Positions 6,992-14,292 of a stretch of DNA of 29,613 nt are shown here, piece after piece (the stretch's first letter is position 1; each line of letters opens with the position of its first letter). The stretch spans positions 1-29,613 of the forward strand of contig CAKUGF010000024.1 in NCBI GenBank assembly GCA_934654585.1. Direction: 5' to 3'. The DNA comes from an uncultured Collinsella sp. (GTDB lineage: Bacteria; Actinomycetota; Coriobacteriia; Coriobacteriales; Coriobacteriaceae). The notes below the pieces were generated by a model that was given only the letters and a program-made list of their open reading frames with translations, had not been told where the DNA came from and ran no database searches. The position numbers and the translations under genes were made by a program.

Positions 6992-7351
6992 TTAAGCAGA
7001 CACACGTTGGAAGGCGGGAGGCGAAGCGAGAATTGAGGGGCGCTCCAGTGCGGCCCAGGCGCATGGGTGGGAGCACATGCGCCAAGGGCGAACGTTTTCG
7101 TAGCACGCGAGGACGTTGCCGTTGCGATCGATGAAGGCAATGTCGATGGGATAGGCCATAAAGCAGGTGTGAACCGATGAGCAGCGTGGGAACGCCATGA
7201 CGAGCGGTAGCCCGTTGGCAGCAATCGGCGACCGCTCCAGCATGCCGCGCAGACGCGCACCAAACGACTCGGCCACCGCGAACTCTGCGGGCGACCAGCC
7301 GAGCCTGTTGAGTGCACGCGCGTAGGCGATATAGGACGAGACCGCACTCAC
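6992..7351 (-). CDS. DUF192 family protein at the end of the tad operon
   Basis: A 119-aa protein with the DUF192 core: MAFPRCSSVHTCFMAYPIDIAFIDRNGNVL followed by VRPWRMCSHPCAWAALERP. The molecular function of DUF192 proteins is not established. The start is uncertain. I chose GTG at 7351 because GGGGGTGG precedes it and it overlaps the last codons of the TadE-like gene (ATGTGA); an ATG at 7372 would lengthen the protein by 7 residues but has no ribosome-binding site. The overlap places it in the tad operon as the last gene. The cysteines in RCSS, HTC, MCSH and PCAW make it cysteine-rich for its size. No signal peptide is visible. Confidence 0.8.
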   Translation of the reverse strand: MSAVSSYIAYARALNRLGWSPAEFAVAESFGARLRGMLERSPIAANGLPLVMAFPRCSSVHTCFMAYPIDIAFIDRNGNVLACYENVRPWRMCSHPCAWAALERPSILASPPAFQRVSA

Positions 7352-7824
7352 ATGACCACCCCCGGGCGCCATGGGTCGACTGTCACCGCACGCTCGTGCG
7401 TAAGCACAGCCGGCGCCCCCAGAGAAAAGCCAGCGATGCTGAGCGAGCCCGGCCACGGCTCATAATGCATGGTGCAGGTATAGGTCCTAAACGTGCCGGA
7501 AAGAGAAAGCAGGCCGCTATCCGATGTCGCCGTACCCTGCTCGCTCGAAACCTCGACCTGCAGCTCATAGCCCTCCATGGCATCCTGAATTTGCGCCTGG
7601 ACCGTCGCGGAAGCATCGACAGCGCTGTCGTCGCCCTCCCCGCCCGGCGCCACAGCATGAGCTAGCACGATGTCGGGCACCACGCGGTCGAAGCGCGCGA
7701 CCGCGCCGGCAAAGATCATGACGTTGTACACGATGAGAGCCAGCACGAGCAGAACGGGCGTGATCATGGCCATCTCGACGGCTGCCTGGGCGCGTTCCTC
7801 GCGCAAGCGCGCACGAACGACCAT
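7348..7824 (-). CDS. TadE-like minor pilin (second copy)
   Basis: A 158-aa protein with a short basic N terminus, then RAQAAVEMAMITPVLLVLALIVYNVMIF, which resembles a class III prepilin signal with Ala at -1, Gln at +1 and Glu at +5, running into one membrane segment (about 17-38). The rest should be extracytoplasmic. TadE-type proteins are pseudopilins of the Tad apparatus, processed by the prepilin peptidase. It starts within TAATG at the stop codon of the large TadG-like gene and overlaps the DUF192 gene downstream, so all three are coupled. Two cysteine-poor beta-rich stretches make up the C-terminal half; no further domain is recognised. Confidence 0.8.
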   Translation of the reverse strand: MVVRARLREERAQAAVEMAMITPVLLVLALIVYNVMIFAGAVARFDRVVPDIVLAHAVAPGGEGDDSAVDASATVQAQIQDAMEGYELQVEVSSEQGTATSDSGLLSLSGTFRTYTCTMHYEPWPGSLSIAGFSLGAPAVLTHERAVTVDPWRPGVVM

Positions 7825-9986
7825 TACGACCCACCGCCAAACGCACCCGCCAGCGTGGCGACATCGACGGTGATCGGAATGGAGCCGCCGCCCGGCAGCG
7901 GGATCTCCGCAATGGTAAACACCGCATCGTTAATCGTACGTTCGACCTGGTACTGCAGGGCCTCGCAAAGCGCCTTGGGGTCGGTGACACCAAGCGGAAT
8001 CTTTCGCAGACCGTCCTGAACTTTGGAAAGACCAGAGATATCGGAACCCGGACTCTTGATGACGTTTGCGGTATCGGTCAGCACGGGCTTTCGCAGGCGC
8101 AGGTCGCACGGCTCAAGACCCAGACCCGCCACGGAACCCGACACGGTATCGCCAAGCCACGACGCAATGGAGCCCAGCACCCCGCTGCTTCCTCCCAGGC
8201 CGCCAATCAGGCTGTCCATGAGTTCATCGGCCGCATGTTGGATATCTCCGTAGCCCACCAGCAACTGGCCCCAAACATCCATGACGCCGTCGAACGCTCC
8301 CGCAATGCCCCCACCCGAGCGCTCCTCCATCGTCGAGAAGAAACGCGCGAGCACGTTATTTTGCGCGGTCGCGTCATCGGGTGCCAGCACCGCGGCAGAA
8401 ATCGCACCGCGATCGCCAAGCCTAACTGCCGTGTTAAACGAGGAGTTGAGCTCGTCGGGGCTAGAGATGGCGCCCGAGACCGCAAAGGACACCACGCCAT
8501 TGCGTCCGGGCGGGGCGATACGTGGGCGCTCGGCCGAAAGCGCCTTGATGGCATCGTCGAATGCGCCACCCGCGCGCTCGGCCTCGTCCTCGGTCTGGCG
8601 CTCGAGCTCAATCTCTTTTTTGCGGCAATCGACATAGTCTTCCATGGCGTCTTTAAATCGATCAAAGTGATATTCGAAGCCGCTCTCGATCACCGATGTG
8701 GGCATGGGCACGCGAGCCAGGCTGAGCACGTCAAAGCCACAGCGCCCACACGGATCCTGCCCATCGTAATCGGCAATCGATGCAAGCCCGCCCGGAGTTC
8801 CCTTTGCATAGTTAGGGCAGCTTGTTCCATAGTGAAGGTACGTCTTGCCGTCATTTGTGCTCGTCGGCCATATCGCATCGGTGTAGAGCTCGGTTGCGCG
8901 CACCTCGTCCGAATTTCTCGGCAGCAACGGAATGTAGGACGAGATTTGCTCGCCATCATCATTTATATAGGCCCGGTCGACCTCGTCGCTCGCATAGGTG
9001 TAGAACGCCTTGCGTGCCGCGGATTCCGCCATCATCTCGACACTCGAGCCCTTCGGCGCCTCAATCGCCAAGCGCCGATGGTAGTACGCCCTCGCACGAT
9101 CGAGCGCCTCTTGCGGCTCCCATGTAATGCTCGAGGCAAAATGCGGGTTTTGACCACCGGAAAGGTCCGTCAGACTCTCCGCGCGCTCCCACATGCACGA
9201 GCAGCTTCCGACTGCGTCTTTATCCGACCCGCCGCAATCGGCAAGCCAGGCGCGCTCTTTGGCCTTTGCCGTTTTCTCGGACGCCTTCTGCAGCTCCTTG
9301 GCAGCGTAGTCCAAGTCTTTTGAGGTGCTCTCGATGGCATCGGTCGAGATCTCGGATCCTTCGAGCGCGGCAAAATCCGAATCGGAGGTCCTGGGTACGG
9401 CGAGTGCTGTGCCGGTATAGGTCACGCCCTCGGTATCCTGCGCCGACACGGCCTGCATGGCACGCGCGGCAATTAAATACGGCAGGGCGGTCTCCACCTT
9501 CTGAAGGCCCTTGGATGCACTTTTGGCAAACTTGTTGCGTGTTTTTATAACCTCGACGCCGGTATCGACGATATCGGCGCCTGCTACTTCGGCACCCGGT
9601 ATGAGCATGGCAACCAGACCGGTACCGATCGTGGCAAAGCCCGCCAAGCCCAAACTCAAAATGCTCGCATCGAGCACCGTGGCGGCCGTATGGTAGGACG
9701 ACACCACGTTGGCGCCCGCCAGCGCGCCGCTATCGGCCGCCACCTGCGTGTCCCCAGCGCGAGACATGCTCCATATCGCTGCCGTCGAGGAAAACAGCAG
9801 CGTGAGCACGACCAAGATGACCACGGCCGAAGAGAGCGTGGTGTAGGCGCCGTCCTCGATAAACAAATCGATTCCGGCACGGCCAATAAAGCCGCCCCGC
9901 TTTCGGCGGGGACCGAGACGCCGACGGCGCGCCGGAACGCGGTCTGACCAAAAGCGTTTAATCCCAAGAAGCAATCCACGAATCAT
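7824..9986 (-). CDS. Large TadG-like pilus assembly protein
   Basis: A 720-aa protein. It has a very basic N terminus (residues 10-31, many Arg), one membrane segment at about 52-72, then QVAADSGALAGANVV, the typical Tad/TadG N-terminal pattern after the membrane helix. The large remainder should face outward and includes two hydrophobic stretches around 105-125. It also carries cysteine-containing motifs (DCGGSDKDAVGSCSC, CPNYAKG, DPCGRCGFD) that could form disulfides or bind metal. The ATG at 9986 has GGAGGGAGA upstream; the start overlaps the preceding TadE gene by 29 bp. Proteins of this type are thought to anchor or organise the Tad pilus at the envelope. The C-terminal 500 residues match nothing I recognise. 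Confidence 0.78.
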   Translation of the reverse strand: MIRGLLLGIKRFWSDRVPARRRRLGPRRKRGGFIGRAGIDLFIEDGAYTTLSSAVVILVVLTLLFSSTAAIWSMSRAGDTQVAADSGALAGANVVSSYHTAATVLDASILSLGLAGFATIGTGLVAMLIPGAEVAGADIVDTGVEVIKTRNKFAKSASKGLQKVETALPYLIAARAMQAVSAQDTEGVTYTGTALAVPRTSDSDFAALEGSEISTDAIESTSKDLDYAAKELQKASEKTAKAKERAWLADCGGSDKDAVGSCSCMWERAESLTDLSGGQNPHFASSITWEPQEALDRARAYYHRRLAIEAPKGSSVEMMAESAARKAFYTYASDEVDRAYINDDGEQISSYIPLLPRNSDEVRATELYTDAIWPTSTNDGKTYLHYGTSCPNYAKGTPGGLASIADYDGQDPCGRCGFDVLSLARVPMPTSVIESGFEYHFDRFKDAMEDYVDCRKKEIELERQTEDEAERAGGAFDDAIKALSAERPRIAPPGRNGVVSFAVSGAISSPDELNSSFNTAVRLGDRGAISAAVLAPDDATAQNNVLARFFSTMEERSGGGIAGAFDGVMDVWGQLLVGYGDIQHAADELMDSLIGGLGGSSGVLGSIASWLGDTVSGSVAGLGLEPCDLRLRKPVLTDTANVIKSPGSDISGLSKVQDGLRKIPLGVTDPKALCEALQYQVERTINDAVFTIAEIPLPGGGSIPITVDVATLAGAFGGGS

Positions 9987-10470
9987 AGTCTCCCTCCAAC
10001 CAGTCGGGGCGCGAACGATATGAAACGTCGACCCTGAGCTCAACGTATCCGCCCGCGCTTGCGCTGCCCATGACCTGCGCAAAGGCACCGATCACGGGCA
10101 GGGGCTTCACGTCGCCGGCAATAGATACGGACGAGGTGCCGCCCGCGCCCGCCCGGCCCAACTCGATATCCCACGACAGCGGACCTCCAGCATGGAATAT
10201 CGAGACGTTGGGCACCGCGGCGAGCCTACGGCGGGCAAACTCCTCCAAGTCGGCGTCGTCGTCCACCGTCGTCGTAGTCATGATCCGCGCGGTCTCGGCA
10301 GCAGCAGACTCCATAACCGCGCGGGTATACAGCAGGCACACCGGCTGCAACGCCAACAAGATGAGCGTCAAAAACGTCGGCAGTAAAAAAGCGGCCTCCA
10401 CCGTCGACTGCGCCCAGTCCTCACGTGCGGCATCAATACAGTGCGATATCCTTGGCGCCCGTCGCGGCAT
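9958..10470 (-). CDS. TadE-like minor pilin (first copy)
   Basis: A 170-aa protein beginning MPRRAPRISHCIDAAREDWAQ, followed by STVEAAFLLPTFLTLILLALQPVCLLY. This is the prepilin-like signal A|QSTVE with Glu at +5 and one membrane segment (about 22-45). The mature part would be extracytoplasmic. The start is uncertain: the ATG at 10470 is the only reasonable start near the signal, but it overlaps the previous gene by 38 bp and has no good ribosome-binding site, so translation probably depends on coupling. It lies between the small pilin-like gene and the TadG-like gene, a usual order in tad loci. Confidence 0.78.
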   Translation of the reverse strand: MPRRAPRISHCIDAAREDWAQSTVEAAFLLPTFLTLILLALQPVCLLYTRAVMESAAAETARIMTTTTVDDDADLEEFARRRLAAVPNVSIFHAGGPLSWDIELGRAGAGGTSSVSIAGDVKPLPVIGAFAQVMGSASAGGYVELRVDVSYRSRPDWLEGDYDSWIASWD

Positions 10471-10651
10471 CGATGATCGACATGGGGGCAATGCCATGCG
10501 ACGCCGCCCGCTCGACCAACGCCGCCAGCCGGCCATCGGTACCGGCGCGCCAAAGACCGGCGATCGCCAGCACGATCGAGAGCAGCGCCAACGTGACGAT
10601 GGCGTATTCGACGGTCGATTGGGCAGACTCTTCGCGCAGGGCATCTTGCAT
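10433..10651 (-). CDS. Flp/TadE-like small pilin
   Basis: A 72-aa protein: MQDALREESA, then QSTVEYAIVTLALLSIVLAIAGLW. Cleavage after Ala10 would place Glu at +5 and Tyr at +6, the Flp pilin signature, ahead of the membrane/filament helix (about 15-34). The C-terminal tail (LAALVERAASHG...) is longer and more polar than that of the 77-aa pilin. ATG at 10651 follows GGAGGAGGGATC and comes one base after the stop codon of the preceding gene. It may be a minor pilin or a second filament subunit. Confidence 0.8.
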   Translation of the reverse strand: MQDALREESAQSTVEYAIVTLALLSIVLAIAGLWRAGTDGRLAALVERAASHGIAPMSIIDAATGAKDIALY

Positions 10652-10652
10652 T

Positions 10653-11219
10653 TCACGATCCCTCCTCCAAGCTCGTCTTATGCGGAACCAGGCGCACCGC
10701 ACGCAGGCGGCACGACGCATCGCCCTCGTCTGCTGCGACGGTTATCATGTCAACCCATCCGCGGTCATCGCGCACAATGGCGCCCCATAGGTTGCCCTTG
10801 ATGTCGATATAGCCGCTCAAGGCCAGATGCGCCGTGGACATCTCCCGGTAGGCGCGCAGCATGTCCGCGGCGGCCTCCGTCATCGGACGGTCCTCGGACC
10901 ATGCGAGCCGCGCCGCAATGGCACTGTCCCCAGACGGCTCCGGCACCGCACCCGCCTGGGTATCGAGCGATTGCAGAAAGGTCTGCGCCGTGACGGGCAC
11001 ATCTCCGTCAGCGGCAGAAACGCCGTCATTTTGCGCCGCGTCATCCTGGGACGCGACGGCAACAGGGGTCTCGACACCGCCGGAACCATGCCGACGCGCA
11101 GCGCCCAGCCCCCACACCGCAGCCACGATCGCCACGATCAAACAGACAAACACCAGCAGCGAACCGACAGGTCGCCCATGTCCTACAGGCTGTTGATGCC
11201 GTCGCTGATCGCGTTCCAC
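10653..11219 (-). CDS. Unknown membrane-anchored protein of the tad operon
   Basis: A 188-aa protein I do not recognise. One membrane segment spans about 19-41 (GSLLVFVCLIVAIVAAVWGLG), followed by a low-complexity acidic Ala/Asp-rich linker (about 45-80). A C-terminal domain of about 100 residues contains AADMLRAYREMSTAHLALSGYIDIKGNLWGAIVRDD. With the N terminus inside, the C-terminal domain would be outside. The start is a GTG at 11219 that overlaps the end of the 77-aa pilin gene by 37 bp; no good alternative start lies between there and the membrane segment. Its place between two pilin genes suggests a role in pilus biogenesis or anchoring, which is inference only. Confidence 0.6.
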   Translation of the reverse strand: MERDQRRHQQPVGHGRPVGSLLVFVCLIVAIVAAVWGLGAARRHGSGGVETPVAVASQDDAAQNDGVSAADGDVPVTAQTFLQSLDTQAGAVPEPSGDSAIAARLAWSEDRPMTEAAADMLRAYREMSTAHLALSGYIDIKGNLWGAIVRDDRGWVDMITVAADEGDASCRLRAVRLVPHKTSLEEGS

Positions 11220-11416
11220 AGCTCTTCGACCTTGCCTTTAAACGCGACGATGGCGATGATGGCAATCACCACGAGCACGCCGACCAAGATGGCATATTCG
11301 GTGGTACCTTGTGCGCTCTCCTCTCTCAGTAACGCCCCAGCGTGCTGGCGAACGCGAATTGTCTGGTAAAAAGCCCAGCTCCAGAGCTTGCCTGCGACGT
11401 CAGTCATCGTGTTCAT
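11183..11416 (-). CDS. flp: Flp-type pilin (probable major subunit)
   Basis: A 77-aa prepilin. An unusually long leader (about 35 residues) ends REESA, then QGTTEYAILVGVLVVIAIIAIVAF. Cleavage after Ala35 gives Glu at +5 and Tyr at +6; cleavage after Gly37 would put Glu at +3. The mature pilin would be about 42 residues, typical of Flp. ATG at 11416 follows GGGAGGAAG. It directly follows tadC (10-bp gap). As the best match to Flp in the locus, it is the likely main component of the Tad fibre, which mediates surface adhesion. Confidence 0.88.
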   Translation of the reverse strand: MNTMTDVAGKLWSWAFYQTIRVRQHAGALLREESAQGTTEYAILVGVLVVIAIIAIVAFKGKVEELWNAISDGINSL

Positions 11417-11426
11417 ATCTTCCTCC

Positions 11427-12068
11427 CTACATCATCCCGCCTGCTCCCAGCAGCGGGCCCAATATGGATAGCAGCAGCGCCGGCAAAATGAGCGTGCCGG
11501 TGGGGATCAACAACTTGACGGGCGCTCGCTCAATCTCGCGCTCGACCGCGGCACGATGAGCCGCACGGATCTCGCGGCTCTGCGCGGCAAGCGTCTCGGC
11601 GAGTGGGGCGCCCAAAGCGAGCGCCTGACCCACCGTGATGGCAAACGTCTCGAGCGCCCGCACATCCAGGTCGCGCGCCGCCGCCATCAGCTCGTCCTCT
11701 CGCGTTCCCACGCCCACCTGCCATGCCATGCACGCCCGCTCAAGTCGGGCCGCCAGCAATGACGCGCGATTGGCGCAAAAGATCTCGAGCGCGGCGTCAA
11801 ACGAAAGCCCGGCAGATAGACCCAGGCGCACGACGTCGATCATCTCGGACACCTCGCCGAGTGTCACACGCTGCGAGTCCCTCGCACCGACCGCTCTCCT
11901 AGCGCGCGCGGCGACAGCGTCGATCAGCGATCGGGCGGCAGCAAGGATCAGCGCCGTCTCACGCCTGCAAGCCATTGCGATATCGCGCGCCTCCGCACAC
12001 GCAAAACCCGTTGCGACAAAGGCGCTCAGCGCGCATAGGCAAGACGTCGCGACAACCAGGGCGCTCAT
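11427..12068 (-). CDS. tadC: TadC inner-membrane pilus assembly protein
   Basis: A 213-aa type II secretion F-domain protein. It has an N-terminal membrane segment, a cytoplasmic helical GspF-like domain (GEVSEMIDVVRLGLSAGLSFDAALEIFC and ALETFAITVGQALALGAPLAETLAAQSREIR) and a C-terminal membrane segment (LLIPTGTLILPALLLSILGPLL). It acts with TadB as the membrane platform engaged by the TadA/CpaF ATPase. I chose ATG at 12068, which overlaps the tadB stop codon in ATGA; an upstream extension to 12206 is an artefact of the overlapping frame. It is shorter than many TadC proteins. Confidence 0.88.
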   Translation of the reverse strand: MSALVVATSCLCALSAFVATGFACAEARDIAMACRRETALILAAARSLIDAVAARARRAVGARDSQRVTLGEVSEMIDVVRLGLSAGLSFDAALEIFCANRASLLAARLERACMAWQVGVGTREDELMAAARDLDVRALETFAITVGQALALGAPLAETLAAQSREIRAAHRAAVEREIERAPVKLLIPTGTLILPALLLSILGPLLGAGGMM

Positions 12069-12991
12069 AATTCCATCCTCATAATGCGGCGGATAACCAC
12101 CAGCGCAACGACGTTGAGGGCCAGACCCAGCACCACGGCACCGGCCCCCGCGGGCGTCGCGAGACCGCGGCGGAAGTCGGCCGAAAGAAGCGCCAGAACC
12201 GCGCACATGCCCGCCGGCATCGCCGCGACCATATGTGCCGACATGCGGGCCTGCGACGTCTTAACGTCTAGACGGCGCTTAAGCTCGATACGCTCCCCCA
12301 CCATGCTTGCCGCCTCGGACAGCAAGCCGGCAAGCGGAGCACCGGTACGCTGCGAGACCTTGAGCGCCAAGGTAACGAGCGAGAGCCCGGGCGCATCGAC
12401 GCGAACCAGCAGATCGTCCAAGGCATCGGTTGCCGAGATGCCGCATTCAATGGCCGCGGCAACGCGCAAAAACTCGGTATGGACCGGCTCCTGCGCATGA
12501 GCGCCCACAAAACGCATGCCCTGGGCCAGCGAATGCCCCGAGGCAAGCGACATGGAAAGCGCCGTGAAAGCCTCGGGCATAGCTTCTTCCGCATCGTGCC
12601 GTTCGCGGCGGCGATCAAAGGCGTCACGCACGGCGGCCGCGGCAAACGGCGCCGCGAGCCCCAGGAAAAACCCAAGGGGCGAAAGCGATACCACGGTCAG
12701 TGCGACGCACGCAACACCGCTCGATATCAGCAGAAACGCCAGGCGTGCCGCATCGTCCTCGATAGCAAAGCCCAAGCGGCCCGCAGGGATCAGCGACGCC
12801 CAGGAATGAGCAAGCCTTGCCAACGTGTCGTTTTCCACCAGCTCACGGGGCAGCCTCTCCGCAACCGGCTCCAACGTTTGACGCGCCATCTCTTTCGGCG
12901 GGACCCGCGGCGTACGGGGTTCCGCCCCGCATGCCGTCGCGGCAGACAGTCCCGCGAGGGCCCCTACGACGAGGGGCACAACGATCTCCAT
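12065..12991 (-). CDS. tadB: TadB inner-membrane pilus assembly protein
   Basis: A 308-aa type II secretion F-domain protein, the partner of TadC. The N-terminal membrane helix (MEIVVPLVVGALAGLSAATA) is followed by a linker, paired membrane segments in the middle (AFLLISSGVACVALTVVSLSPLGFFLGLAAPFAAAAV), the F domain (MPEAFTALSMSLASGHSLAQGMRFV ... TLALKVSQRTGAPLAGLLSEAA) and C-terminal helices. ATG at 12991 is preceded by GAGGAGGTGG. The start overlaps cpaF by 28 bp and the stop overlaps tadC by 4 bp. Confidence 0.9.
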   Translation of the reverse strand: MEIVVPLVVGALAGLSAATACGAEPRTPRVPPKEMARQTLEPVAERLPRELVENDTLARLAHSWASLIPAGRLGFAIEDDAARLAFLLISSGVACVALTVVSLSPLGFFLGLAAPFAAAAVRDAFDRRRERHDAEEAMPEAFTALSMSLASGHSLAQGMRFVGAHAQEPVHTEFLRVAAAIECGISATDALDDLLVRVDAPGLSLVTLALKVSQRTGAPLAGLLSEAASMVGERIELKRRLDVKTSQARMSAHMVAAMPAGMCAVLALLSADFRRGLATPAGAGAVVLGLALNVVALVVIRRIMRMEL

Positions 12992-14292
12992 TCGTCCACC
13001 TCCTCTTGCGTGAGCGTTCCCGAGCGCAAGCCCTCTGCAATAAATGGCGGCTCGCGGTCGAGCGTCCAAGTGCGCTCGGCAGCATCGAACGTCACATAGC
13101 GCTCAAGTTCCACGCCACCCTTCGAAGCGCGACGCACCCCCGAGTACGAGGACACGAAACGCTTGCCGTCTGCATGGCGCTCGGACATCACGATGCCGTC
13201 GAGCGCCATGGCGATCTGCTCCTCGATCAGTTCACTTGGCAGGTCGATGCCATAGCGCGCGAGCAGCGTCAGTCGCACCACCGTCTCCTGCTCGGTTCCC
13301 GCATGAAGCGTGGTGAGCGAGCCGTCATGGCCGGTGTTCATGGCCTGTAGCATGTCGCAGCACTCCGCGCCGCGCACCTCGCCCACCACGATGCGATCGG
13401 GACGCATGCGCAAGGCATTGGTCACCAGGTCACGAATCGTGACCGCGCCCTCACCTTCGATCGAAGCCTCACGAGCCTCCAGACGGACAACATGGGGATG
13501 GTGCGCAAACTTAAGCTCGGCGGAATCCTCGATCGTCACAATGCGCTCGCCGGTGGAAATCTCGCACGACAGCGCATTGAGCAGCGTGGTCTTGCCCGAT
13601 CCCGTACCGCCTGCAACGGCCAGATCCTGCCGCAGCGACACCGCGCACGACAGCAGCTGCGCATACCAAAGCGGCAGCGACCCCAACCCCACGAGCTCAT
13701 CCAGCGAGCAAATGCGGTCCGAGAACTTGCGGATAGTAAGAATCGGTCCGTCAATCGCCACGGGTGGAATCACCGCATTGACACGGTACCCCGTCTTGAG
13801 GCGCGCGTTAACGATGGGGCTTCGCTCATCGATACGACGGCCGAGCGGAGAGATAATGCGATCGATCAGTACACGAATCTGTTCATCGTCGTCAAATGCG
13901 TGCTCGATGGGATACAGAACGCCGCCGCGTTCGAAAAAGGCGGAACGGCAGCCGTTGATCATAATCTCGGTGACGGTATCGTCCTCGATGAGCGGCTGCA
14001 ACGGGCCCAAGCCGACCACGTCGTCCAGAATTTCGTCGATGATGGTCTCGCGCTCGGGCGTTGCCAGGTCGGTCGACTCCTCTACATTAAGAGCCGCCTC
14101 CACCGCCGGGCGCAGTTCGGTGCGGGCGAGCACCGGGTCGATGTAGGAGCTGATGCGCGCCACCTCGTCGTACCCTATGCGGTCCATCACGGCGCGCTTG
14201 GTACGACGCTTGATCGCGCGATAGCGACCCGCATCGACGGGCGCTGTCGCCGCAGCCGCACCGGCAGCTTTGATCCTTGTCTGCAGGCTCAT
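12964..14292 (-). CDS. cpaF: CpaF/TadA pilus assembly ATPase
   Basis: A 442-aa secretion ATPase of the VirB11/TadA group, which powers Flp pilus extension (and in some systems retraction) at the cytoplasmic face. The Walker A motif GGTGSGKTT lies at 228-236, followed by an ERIVTIEDSAEL Asp box, the Walker B-type RPDRIVVGEVRGAE, and TGHDGSLTTLHA, the His box. The N-terminal domain includes LDDVVGLGPLQPLIEDD and EIMING, typical of CpaF. Length is normal. It overlaps cpaE by 4 bp (ATGA) and tadB by 28 bp. Confidence 0.96.
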   Translation of the reverse strand: MSLQTRIKAAGAAAATAPVDAGRYRAIKRRTKRAVMDRIGYDEVARISSYIDPVLARTELRPAVEAALNVEESTDLATPERETIIDEILDDVVGLGPLQPLIEDDTVTEIMINGCRSAFFERGGVLYPIEHAFDDDEQIRVLIDRIISPLGRRIDERSPIVNARLKTGYRVNAVIPPVAIDGPILTIRKFSDRICSLDELVGLGSLPLWYAQLLSCAVSLRQDLAVAGGTGSGKTTLLNALSCEISTGERIVTIEDSAELKFAHHPHVVRLEAREASIEGEGAVTIRDLVTNALRMRPDRIVVGEVRGAECCDMLQAMNTGHDGSLTTLHAGTEQETVVRLTLLARYGIDLPSELIEEQIAMALDGIVMSERHADGKRFVSSYSGVRRASKGGVELERYVTFDAAERTWTLDREPPFIAEGLRSGTLTQEEVDEWRSLCPSS

